Assembly: GCA_951800675.1 (NCBI GenBank)
Contig: CATOKC010000008.1
Coordinates: forward strand, 1 to 42,573
DNA from: an uncultured Oscillibacter sp.
GTDB lineage: Bacteria > Bacillota_A > Clostridia > Oscillospirales > Oscillospiraceae
Direction of reading: 5' to 3'
Length of the DNA: 42,573 nt
Positions 1 to 6,573 of this stretch are shown in pieces (position 1 is the first letter of the stretch; the number at the start of each line of letters is the position of its first letter). Below the pieces are notes generated by a model. That model saw only the letters and a list, made by a program, of their open reading frames with translations, ran no database searches and was not told the DNA's origin. The position numbers were made by a program, and so were the translations under genes.

Positions 1-87
1 CTTTCGGACGGCCCGCTTTCCTGTATGGTATAGAGAAAGGAGAGGGAAAATGGTGGGGTCAGCAAGCGTTTTCCGCTTGTTGGGTTT

Positions 88-116
88 ATCTTAACGGCAG
101 GTCCTTCAATTGTCAA
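88..116 (-). promoter_or_regulatory. Sigma-A promoter for a leftward gene outside the window
   Basis: On the minus strand TTGACA (116-111) and TAAGAT (93-88) are separated by 17 bases. The transcript would run left and leave the window after about 80 bases of leader. That leader contains a small hairpin near 62-78 (arms CAAGCG/CGCTTG). No start codon with a ribosome site is visible before the edge, so the gene is not identified. The rest of 1-209 shows nothing else I can support. Confidence 0.5.
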
Positions 117-209
117 CGTCTTTCCGGAAACCTTCACACTTTGTTTACATTCGACAAATTACGCTCCCTTATATTTACAAATCGTTCAAAAATTATCCAG
201 ATTCCGCAC

Positions 210-265
210 TTGACAGCTGTGTTTGTTTATGCTAATATTTAGCATGCTAACTTTTAGCGCACTAA
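210..265 (+). promoter_or_regulatory. Promoter and operator array of the marR-ABC operon
   Basis: TTGACA (210-215), 17 bases, then TAATAT (233-238): a near-consensus sigma-A promoter. From 231 to 265 the half-sites GCTAA and TTAGC alternate: GCTAA-3-TTAGC (231-243), the perfect 12-mer TTAGCATGCTAA (239-250), GCTAA-3-TTAGC (246-258) and TTAGCGCACTAA (254-265). The array covers the -10 and the expected start site. A repressor there would block RNA polymerase, and the adjacent MarR protein is the natural candidate (inference). MarR-family operators are typically palindromes of this size. Confidence 0.75.
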
Positions 266-304
266 TGATTTTGTCCCCCAGGAACCTGGAAAGGAGCTGT
301 GACC

Positions 305-745
305 ATGCACGAGCGCTGTCAATCCCTTGGCCCCACCCTGGGTTGGGCGGCCCAGATGGCCAAGGCGGCCATGGACGCCCGGGTCTCCCGGTACGACGTG
401 ACGCCGGTTCAGACCCATGTTCTCCTCTATCTCCAGCGGCACGGCGGGCAGGTCCCCCAGCAGGAGCTGGCGGACTATCTGCGGGTGAAGCCCTCTACCG
501 CGGGCGGCGTGCTGGACCGGATGGAGGAAAAGGGCCTGGTCCGCCGCTCCGTCAACGGCGCCGACGCCCGCCGCCGTCTCATCACCCTGACGGAGAAGGG
601 CGCGGAACAACAGTCCCTCTTTCAGCAAAGCTTCCTGGACGCGGAGGAAACCATGACCCGGGGGCTCTCTCTGGAGGAGCGGGAGACCCTGCTGTCCCTT
701 TTAAACCGCGTGATTCAAAATCTTAAGGAGGACTCCAAAACATGA
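305..745 (+). CDS. MarR family transcriptional regulator
   Basis: A winged-helix MarR-type regulator of 146 residues, close to the family's usual length of about 140-150. The middle reads as helix-turn-helix plus wing: a PQQELADYLRVKPSTAGG recognition segment, then LDRMEEKGLVRR and a D-A-R-R-R wing. I chose ATG 305 because AAGGAG (291-296) lies 8 bases upstream. An in-frame GTG at 299 is only 2 bases from it. The stop overlaps the next ATG (ATGA, 742-745), so it is translationally coupled to the exporter genes. It probably represses its own operon through the half-site array at 231-265 and is released by a small ligand. The ligand cannot be read from the sequence. Confidence 0.9.
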   Translation: MHERCQSLGPTLGWAAQMAKAAMDARVSRYDVTPVQTHVLLYLQRHGGQVPQQELADYLRVKPSTAGGVLDRMEEKGLVRRSVNGADARRRLITLTEKGAEQQSLFQQSFLDAEETMTRGLSLEERETLLSLLNRVIQNLKEDSKT

Positions 746-2493
746 GAAACAAGCTCTGGCCCCATGCCCGGCCCTACGCCCTGTGGATTCTTGCGGGCGT
801 GGCGTGCAGTGCCATGGAGGCCGTGTTCGAACTGCTGATCCCCCTGGTGATGAGCGACATTGTGGATGTGGGAATCGCTAACGGCGACCAGTCCTACATT
901 CTGCGAAAAGGCGCGCTGATGATTGTTCTGGCGGTGGCCTCCCTGTGCTTCGGCCTGGGGGCCGCGGTAACGTCCTCCGTGGCCGGTATGGGCTTCGGGG
1001 CCAACCTGCGCCGGGCGGAGTACGATCACATTCAAACCTTCGCCTTTTCCAACATCGAGCGGTTTTCCACCGCCTCCCTGGTGACCCGGCTCACCAACGA
1101 CGCGCACAACTTGCAGATGTCCCTGATGATGTCCATGCGCCTGATGGTCCGGGCCCCGGTGATGCTGGTCTCCGCCCTCTTCTTTTCCATCCGCATCAGC
1201 TACCGGCTCAGCAACATCTTCCTGGTGGCCCTGCCCCTTCTGCTGGCGGTGGTATCCTTCCTTCTGGTGACCACCGGGCCCCTGTTCCGCTCTCTCCAGG
1301 AGAAAACCGACGCGCTGAACCTGGTGGTGCAGGAGAATCTGACGGGCATCCGGGTGGTGAAGTCCTTCGTCCGGGGGGACCATGAGCGGGAGAAGTTCCA
1401 GGAGCGGAACAACGACCTGAAAAACACCTCCCTCCGGGCCTTCGGCAAGGTGGTCATCAATATGCCCATCATGATGCTGATTGTCTACGGAACCATCATC
1501 GCCGTCATGTGGTTCGGCGGGCAGATGGTCTACGCCGGAACTCTGGAGGCCGGGAAGCTCATCACCTACTTCACCTATATCACCCAGATCATGATGTCCC
1601 TCATGATGGTTTCCATGATCTTTATGATGCTGACCCGCACCGTGGCCTGCGCCAAGCGGGTGGCGGAGGTCCTCAGCGAGACCCCCGCCATCACCGACGG
1701 CGGAGCCGAGACCGGGGCGGACGGCCTTCCCGCCGAACCGGCGGACGGCTCCATTGTCTTCGACCATGTGTCTTTCAAGTACAACGCCGAAAGCAGTGAG
1801 TGGATTTTGGAGGACGTGAGCCTCCACATTCCCTCCGGCAGCACCGTGGGCATCCTGGGGGGCACCGGCAGCGGCAAGACCTCCCTGGTCTCCCTGATTC
1901 CCCGACTTTACGAGGCGGACCGGGGCACGGTGCTGGTGGGGGGAAGGCCCGTGAACGCTTACACCATGGAGCGCCTCCGGGAGTCCGTTAGCATGGTGCT
2001 GCAAAAGAACACCCTTTTCACCGGCACCATCCGGGAAAACCTCCTCTGGGGCAATCCCCAGGCCACGGAGGAGGAGCTCTGGGCCGCCTGCCGGGCCGCC
2101 TGCGCCGACGAGTTTCTGGAGCGGATGCCCGAGGGGCTGGACACAGACCTGGGCCAGGGGGGCGTCAACGTCTCTGGCGGGCAGAAGCAGCGGCTTTGCA
2201 TCGCCCGGGCCATTTTGAAGCAGCCCAAGGTGCTGATTCTGGACGACTCCACCAGCGCCGTGGACACGGCTACGGACGCAAAAATCCGGGCCGCCTTCGC
2301 CGCGGAATTGAAGGACGCCACTAAGCTCATCATCGCCCAGCGGGTGACCTCCGTCCAGGAGGCGGATTTGATCCTGGTGATGGACGGCGGTAAAATCGTG
2401 GCGCGGGGAACCCATGCGGAGTTGATGAAAACCTGCTCCATTTATCAGGAGGTCTATCAGTCCCAGCAGGAAGGAGGAAGCATGGATGGCTAA
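742..2493 (+). CDS. ABC exporter half-transporter, degenerate-site subunit
   Basis: A type IV (MDR-like) half-transporter of 583 residues with six membrane helices in the first ~310 residues and a C-terminal ATPase. Walker A is GGTGSGKTS (~372-380), the signature is VSGGQ (~477) and Walker B is VLILDD (~496). The catalytic glutamate after Walker B is Asp, and the switch histidine is Gln (IAQR, ~532). So its own nucleotide site should hydrolyse poorly, as in heterodimeric exporters of the BmrCD/TM287-288 kind. It overlaps marR by 4 bases and the next subunit by 8 bases. The likely role is drug or metabolite export across the cell membrane. The substrate is unknown. Confidence 0.9.
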   Translation: MRNKLWPHARPYALWILAGVACSAMEAVFELLIPLVMSDIVDVGIANGDQSYILRKGALMIVLAVASLCFGLGAAVTSSVAGMGFGANLRRAEYDHIQTFAFSNIERFSTASLVTRLTNDAHNLQMSLMMSMRLMVRAPVMLVSALFFSIRISYRLSNIFLVALPLLLAVVSFLLVTTGPLFRSLQEKTDALNLVVQENLTGIRVVKSFVRGDHEREKFQERNNDLKNTSLRAFGKVVINMPIMMLIVYGTIIAVMWFGGQMVYAGTLEAGKLITYFTYITQIMMSLMMVSMIFMMLTRTVACAKRVAEVLSETPAITDGGAETGADGLPAEPADGSIVFDHVSFKYNAESSEWILEDVSLHIPSGSTVGILGGTGSGKTSLVSLIPRLYEADRGTVLVGGRPVNAYTMERLRESVSMVLQKNTLFTGTIRENLLWGNPQATEEELWAACRAACADEFLERMPEGLDTDLGQGGVNVSGGQKQRLCIARAILKQPKVLILDDSTSAVDTATDAKIRAAFAAELKDATKLIIAQRVTSVQEADLILVMDGGKIVARGTHAELMKTCSIYQEVYQSQQEGGSMDG

Positions 2494-4360
2494 ACACGAA
2501 CATGGTCCTGGTCCCCACGGACCCGGCGGCGGTTTCCGCAAGCCCAAAAACATCCGGGGCACCCTGGGAAAGCTGATGCGGTATCTCAGCCGCTATAAGC
2601 TCCACCTGGCCCTGGTAGCGGCACTGCTGATCGTCAGCTCCGCCTGCACTGTGGGCGGATCCTATCTGATCCGCCCCCTGATCAACGACTATATTCTCCC
2701 CGGCGACTTCCCGGGCCTCGCCAGAATGTTGGCGGTCATGGCCCTGGTGTATGTGCTGGGCGCGGTGTGCTCCTTCGGCTACAGCCGTATCATGGTCCAC
2801 ATTTCCCAAACCACTATGGCCAACATCCGGGCGGACCTGTTCAGCCGGATGCAGGATTTGCCTCTGAAATTCTTCGACACACACATCCACGGCGAGCTGA
2901 TGAGCCGCTATACCAACGACATCGAAACCGTCTCCGAAGCCCTGAACAACAGCTTTGGAAGTCTCATCTCCTGCACGCTGACCTTCACCGGCACCATCGT
3001 CATGATGCTGGTTCTCAGCCCCGCGCTGACCCTGGTCACTTTCGCCACTCTGGCAGTGATGCTGCTGGTGGTGAAAACCATCGGTTCCCGCTCCCGGCGG
3101 TACTTTGCCGACCAGCAGAAAGCCCTGGGAGAGGTCAATGGCTATATTGAAGAGATGATCGAGGGGCAGAAGGTCATCAAGGTATTCAACCACGAGGGAG
3201 AGGCCCGGGAGGGCTTCCGAAAGCGGAATGAGGCCTACCGGGACGCAGCCACGCGGGCGCAGGTTTTCGCCGGCATGATGATGCCCGCCATGGGAAACTT
3301 GAACTATATCAACTATGCCGTCACCTGCTGCGTCGGCGGCCTCCTGGCCATCCAGACCGGGGACCTGGGGGGACTGGCAGCTTTCCTCCAATACTCCCGG
3401 CAGGTGGGCCAGCCCATCACCCAGATTTCCCAGCAGGTGAACACCCTCCTCTCCGCCGTGGCCGGCGCGGAGCGCATCTTTGAGATCATGGAAGCCCCAA
3501 CCGAAACTGACGAGGGCAAAATCCGGCTGGTTCGGGCGGCAGAGGACGAGACCGGAACCCTCACGCGGGTTCACCAGGACACCAACACCTGGGCCTGGCT
3601 GAAGCCCAACGGAACCTTGGTTCCCCTCCGGGGAGACGTGCGGTTTGACCATGTGGTGTTCGGCTACGACGAGGACCGGACCATCCTCCACGACGTATCC
3701 CTCTTCGCCAAGCCCGGGCAGAAGATCGCCTTCGTGGGCTCCACCGGCGCAGGGAAAACCACCATTACCAGCCTCATCAACCGCTTCTACGAAATCCAGG
3801 GCGGAACCATCACCTATGACGGGCTGGACGTAAAGGACATTGCCAAAGAATCCCTCCGCCGCTCCCTGGGCGTGGTGCTCCAAGATACACACTTATTCAC
3901 CGGCACCGTGGCGGATAACATCCGGTACGGCCGCCTGGACGCCACAGACGAGGAAGTAGAGGCCGCCGCCCGTCTGGCGGGAGCCGACGGCTTCATCCGC
4001 CATCTGCCCCAGGGATACAAGACGGTTCTCTCCGGCGACGGCGGCAGCCTCAGCCAGGGAGAGCGGCAGCTTTTAAACATCGCACGGGCGGCCTGCGCCA
4101 ATCCCCCGGTGCTGATTCTGGACGAGGCCACCAGCTCCATCGACACCCGGACGGAAAAACTGATTGAAAAGGGCATGGACCGTCTTATGGCGGGCCGGAC
4201 GGTGTTTGTCATCGCCCACCGGCTCTCCACCGTCCGCAACGCCAAGGCCATTATGGTCCTGGAGCAGGGGGAGATCATCGAGCGGGGCGACCACGATGAC
4301 CTCCTGGCCCAGAAGGGGCGGTACTACCAGCTCTATACGGGCCTTGCGGAGCTGGCGTAG
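2486..4360 (+). CDS. ABC exporter half-transporter, catalytic subunit
   Basis: The partner of the preceding gene, 624 residues. A His/Gly/Pro-rich N-tail (residues 2-15) is followed by the six-helix membrane domain (starting ~35) and an ATPase. Walker A is GSTGAGKTT (~417), the signature is degenerate LSQGE (~522), Walker B is VLILDE (~541) with the catalytic Glu, and the H-loop is IAHR (~576). Its Walker motifs would pair with the canonical VSGGQ of the partner. Its own LSQGE would face the partner's degenerate Walker side. This gives one active and one degenerate site, which argues for an obligate heterodimer. An insertion of about 35 residues precedes the ATPase domain (~345-380). Confidence 0.9.
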   Translation: MAKHEHGPGPHGPGGGFRKPKNIRGTLGKLMRYLSRYKLHLALVAALLIVSSACTVGGSYLIRPLINDYILPGDFPGLARMLAVMALVYVLGAVCSFGYSRIMVHISQTTMANIRADLFSRMQDLPLKFFDTHIHGELMSRYTNDIETVSEALNNSFGSLISCTLTFTGTIVMMLVLSPALTLVTFATLAVMLLVVKTIGSRSRRYFADQQKALGEVNGYIEEMIEGQKVIKVFNHEGEAREGFRKRNEAYRDAATRAQVFAGMMMPAMGNLNYINYAVTCCVGGLLAIQTGDLGGLAAFLQYSRQVGQPITQISQQVNTLLSAVAGAERIFEIMEAPTETDEGKIRLVRAAEDETGTLTRVHQDTNTWAWLKPNGTLVPLRGDVRFDHVVFGYDEDRTILHDVSLFAKPGQKIAFVGSTGAGKTTITSLINRFYEIQGGTITYDGLDVKDIAKESLRRSLGVVLQDTHLFTGTVADNIRYGRLDATDEEVEAAARLAGADGFIRHLPQGYKTVLSGDGGSLSQGERQLLNIARAACANPPVLILDEATSSIDTRTEKLIEKGMDRLMAGRTVFVIAHRLSTVRNAKAIMVLEQGEIIERGDHDDLLAQKGRYYQLYTGLAELA

Positions 4361-4371
4361 GGCTTTGCCCC

Positions 4372-4408
4372 AAAAACGCCCTGGTTTTGTCATTGACAAA
4401 ACCAGGGC
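4372..4408 (-). terminator. Intrinsic terminator, oriented leftward
   Basis: A perfect 15-base inverted repeat (4378-4392 with 4394-4408) is followed, on the minus strand, by G and then T5 (4376-4372). There is no T-run on the plus strand. It would therefore end a leftward transcript coming from the small-peptide unit at 4504-4590 better than it would end the ABC operon, although the hairpin could also slow rightward transcription. Its right half contains the -35 box of the rightward promoter at 4393. Confidence 0.55.
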
Positions 4409-4421
4409 GAATCCGTATAAT
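4393..4421 (+). promoter_or_regulatory. Consensus promoter of the antisense RNA, copy A
   Basis: TTGACA (4393-4398), exactly 17 bases, TATAAT (4416-4421): both hexamers match the sigma-A consensus fully. No rightward gene begins before padR at 4826, and padR has its own promoter, so the product is probably a stand-alone RNA starting near 4428. Confidence 0.75.
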
Positions 4422-4427
4422 GAGCAT

Positions 4428-4520
4428 AGAAGGACGCCGCAAAACGGTCAGTCCGGTTCAGCCAACTAGTTCACAGTTGACCGCTCGGGGGCAGACCGGG
4501 CGGTCAACACGCTTTTGTGG
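4428..4520 (+). ncRNA. Predicted structured antisense RNA, copy A
   Basis: A predicted RNA from the promoter at 4393. It contains a 13-base-pair stem, left arm 4476-4488 and right arm 4496-4508, with a 7-base loop and one U-G pair. CACGCTTTTGTGGT follows. The U-G pair would be an A-C mismatch on the other strand, so the fold suits the plus strand. An alternative pairing exists upstream: CAACT (4463-4467) with AGTTG (4475-4479). The RNA is complementary to the 3' part of the small-peptide mRNA. The 3' end is a guess, because only four T residues follow the stem. Confidence 0.5.
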
Positions 4521-4590
4521 TAAGTAGCAGCGATGCCATGGCGAAAAACACCATGAACCGCAGCGCAGCAAAAAGCCGTTTTTTCCACAT
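4504..4590 (-). CDS. Small hydrophobic peptide, copy A
   Basis: A 28-residue peptide starting MWKKRLFAAL, with a hydrophobic stretch (residues ~6-23) long enough for one membrane helix after a positive N-terminus. GGAGG lies 8 bases before the ATG, the same spacing as in copy B (25392-25520). The reading frame ends TTKAC. Shifting by one frame near the end gives HKSVLTAR, which matches HKSVLAAR in copy B, so this copy seems to carry a 1- or 2-base indel within the hydrophobic region. The upstream minus promoter has a good -35 (4705-4700) but a poor -10, so this copy may be decaying. A type I toxin is the leading idea. No family is recognised. Confidence 0.45.
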   Translation of the reverse strand: MWKKRLFAALRFMVFFAMASLLLTTKAC

Positions 4591-4756
4591 CCACGCCACC
4601 TCCCCCCATGCTGGATTCGCGCAGGGGTGCAAACGGTGGACTGACCGCTTCCATGCAGCAGCGTCCTTCTGCCGCCATCCGACCATACCGTCCGGCGCCT
4701 GTCAATTTCCGCCGCCCGCTTGGGCGGCTTTTTGCCGCTCTTTTTCCCCGTCCCCC

Positions 4757-4814
4757 TTGACAATATCGATGTTCGATATTATACTGTACTCAGCAATAAC
4801 GATATTCGATATTA
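4757..4814 (+). promoter_or_regulatory. padR promoter with two operator repeats
   Basis: TTGACA (4757-4762), 17 bases, TATACT (4780-4785). The spacer itself is an inverted repeat, ATATCGA-3-TCGATAT (4763-4779). A 17-base motif occurs twice in direct orientation, ATCGATGTTCGATATTA (4765-4781) and AACGATATTCGATATTA (4798-4814), 33 bases apart, or about three helical turns. The second copy touches the ribosome site. This is a typical arrangement for autorepression by PadR (inference). Confidence 0.75.
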
Positions 4815-4825
4815 GGAGGCGCGCC

Positions 4826-5149
4826 GTGGCGAGAGAGAAGTTTCAAACCCTGACGGAGCCGATGTTCTACATCCTCCTCACCCTCCGGGAGGAGTGCTGC
4901 GGCACGGACATCATGACCCGGGTGTCCGCCCTGACCCGCGGGCGGGTGGACCTGGGGCCCGGCACCCTGTACAACCTCCTGGACAGCTTCCAGCAGGCGG
5001 GGATGATCCGGGAGACCGCCGTAGAGGGCCGGAAGCGGAGCTACCTCATTACGGACAAGGGCCGGGAGACCCTGCGGGCGGAGTACCGCCGCCTGCTGGC
5101 GCTGACCGAGGATTACAAGACCTGCGCGGGAGAGGAGGACCTGAAATGA
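4826..5149 (+). CDS. PadR family transcriptional regulator
   Basis: A 107-residue PadR-type winged helix starting at GTG 4826. AGGAGG (4814-4819) is 6 bases upstream, and the family-typical opening (FQTLTEPMFYILLTL) follows at once. The conserved G-P-G-T-L-Y recognition helix is present, then a wing region reading GRKRSYLITDKG. A longer reading frame back to 4517 exists, but it runs through the promoter and is not credible. It overlaps the DUF2812 gene by ATGA (5146-5149). PadR proteins are often paired with membrane proteins that they repress, and that fits here. Confidence 0.9.
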   Translation: MAREKFQTLTEPMFYILLTLREECCGTDIMTRVSALTRGRVDLGPGTLYNLLDSFQQAGMIRETAVEGRKRSYLITDKGRETLRAEYRRLLALTEDYKTCAGEEDLK

Positions 5150-6573
5150 AAAATGTGACCTATCGCTGGAACACGTTTCAGCTCTATGACTACCGGGGCG
5201 TGGAGGAGCATCTCTCCGCCATGGCCGCCCAGGGCTGGCGGCTGGAGAAGGCGAGCGGCTCCCTCTGGAAGTACCGCCGGGCCGAGCCCGCGAGCCTCCG
5301 CTATGCCGTTACTTACAACGCCGGAGCCTCCCGGTTCGAGCCGGGCCCCACGGAGGGGGAGCAGTCCCTGGAGGAGCTCTGCGCCGCCGCCGGGTGGGAA
5401 AAGGTCTCCGGCTGCTCCAAGATGCAGATTTATTCCACGGAGGACCCCGCCGCCGTCCCTCTGGAAACCGACGAGGCCCTGCGTCTGGAAAACATCCACC
5501 GCTGCATGCGGAAGAGCTTCCTCCCCGGCAACATTGCCGTCCTGCTTCTGATGCTCTTCATCGGCCGGGACTTCTTCCTGGCTCTGGTCACCTGGGACCT
5601 CTACGGCATGCTGAAAAACAACGCCTTGCTCACCGCCGGGGTCCTGTGCCTGGCGGAGGCGGCCCTCCAGCTCTGTCTTCTCGCCGGTTACTTCCTCTGG
5701 CGGCGGCGGTCCCGCCGCTCCGTGGAGGAGGGCGGAACCTGCCTCCCGGCGGGCCGGTGGAGCCGGTGGGCCAGCCTGGGCATGTGGGTCCTGCTGGTCC
5801 TGCTGGTGGCGGCGTTCCTGCTGTCGGAGCTGGACCGGGGGCACCGGGGCGCGGTGCTGTACTTCGCGGTGTACATGGCATTCTTCACCCTGATTAACAT
5901 CCTGATGCGGGGGACCACGGCCCTGCTTCGAAAGAAGGGGGCTTCCAAGACCTCCAACATCGCCTGGACCCTGGCGGTGGATGTGGTCCTGTGCTTCACC
6001 CTCATCGGCGGGCTGATCTGGAGCCGCTATGAAACCGACTGGTTCTCCGACGAACGCCCCACGGGGGAGACTTACGAGTACCGTGACCAGAACTGGGACG
6101 TCTCTCCCCGGCAGGACTTCCCCCTGACCCTGGCGGAGCTCACCGGAGAGGAGTACGGCCACGTCCGCCGGGAGGCGGAGGACCTGGGCTCCGTCTTCAT
6201 CCCTCAGCGGGCCTACCGGGAGACAGCCCTCCTGGGAGACGGACCCAAGGTCTGCGGGCTGGGCTACACCCTCTGGGACCTCTCCTCCCCCGCCCTCCAG
6301 GAATCCCTGCTGGAGGACCTTCTGGAGGACGACCCCATTAAATTCCGGGGCATGCTCCTCACCACCCTGCGCTATGTCCCGGAAGACCCGGTCCCCTGGG
6401 GGGCGGAAGCGGCCTACCGGCGCTACTATGACGAGGACCCCGGAGACAGCTGGCTGCTGGTCTGGCCGGGCCGGGCAGCGTCGGTCAGCCCGGACGCGGA
6501 GCCGGCGGACACCCAAAAGGCCCTGATTTCTGCCCGGCTGGCCCCGGAGGACTGGAAGGAGGAAACACCATGA
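5146..6573 (+). CDS. DUF2812 membrane protein, first paralogue
   Basis: A 475-residue protein whose N-terminal ~110 residues match the DUF2812 pattern (YRWNTFQLYDYRGVEEHL, A-A-Q-G-W-R-L-E-K). About five hydrophobic segments follow (~125-145, 160-185, 203-225, 232-252, 265-285), then a ~190-residue polar C-terminal domain with no motif I recognise. DUF2812 proteins commonly sit beside PadR regulators, and their function is unknown. The gene is fused by ATGA overlaps to padR upstream and to its own paralogue downstream. The two paralogues are near identical at the N-terminus and diverge towards the C-terminus. Confidence 0.85.
   Translation: MKNVTYRWNTFQLYDYRGVEEHLSAMAAQGWRLEKASGSLWKYRRAEPASLRYAVTYNAGASRFEPGPTEGEQSLEELCAAAGWEKVSGCSKMQIYSTEDPAAVPLETDEALRLENIHRCMRKSFLPGNIAVLLLMLFIGRDFFLALVTWDLYGMLKNNALLTAGVLCLAEAALQLCLLAGYFLWRRRSRRSVEEGGTCLPAGRWSRWASLGMWVLLVLLVAAFLLSELDRGHRGAVLYFAVYMAFFTLINILMRGTTALLRKKGASKTSNIAWTLAVDVVLCFTLIGGLIWSRYETDWFSDERPTGETYEYRDQNWDVSPRQDFPLTLAELTGEEYGHVRREAEDLGSVFIPQRAYRETALLGDGPKVCGLGYTLWDLSSPALQESLLEDLLEDDPIKFRGMLLTTLRYVPEDPVPWGAEAAYRRYYDEDPGDSWLLVWPGRAASVSPDAEPADTQKALISARLAPEDWKEETP

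Larger units (their letters stand above)
4378..4705. repeat. Small-peptide/antisense-RNA module, copy A
   Basis: One of two diverged copies in this window (the other is 25323-25646). Order on the plus strand: promoter TTGACA-17-TATAAT (4393-4421), left arm (4430-4454), stem-loop (4476-4508), a CTTTTGTGGT box, a minus-strand peptide gene (4590-4504), right arm (4638-4668) and a weak minus-strand promoter (TTGACA 4705-4700). The arms are imperfect inverted repeats of each other, sharing AAGGACGC and CGGTCAGTCC, with extra bases in the right arm. Between copies the arm sequences differ, but within each copy they match. That fits base-pairing rather than the fixed ends of a transposon. The similarity was read by eye. 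Confidence 0.65.

Noticed and set aside
715..2562. Very long minus-strand open frame opposite the ABC exporter genes
   Set aside because: It mirrors a clear ABC transporter. Its protein is G/H/P-rich without a motif, as expected for antisense of GC-rich DNA.
4428..4520. Rightward RNA as a riboswitch for padR
   Set aside because: padR has its own full promoter at 4757, and in copy B no rightward gene follows at all.
4378..4705. Module A (and B) as a MITE or other transposon remnant
   Set aside because: Arms pair within a copy but differ between copies, and no target duplication is visible. A transposon would have shared ends.
4466..4763. Longer minus-strand frames across module A, with G-G-G-G-V-D-V-E-K-T
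   Set aside because: A similar G-G-G-G-E-A-D-V-E-K-T string appears in copy B only because the ribosome site and peptide start are conserved in another frame. The MWK frame has the ribosome site and a membrane helix.
4517..4825. In-frame N-terminal extension of the PadR protein
   Set aside because: It would include the promoter, operators and the small-peptide module. GTG 4826 has a perfect ribosome site.
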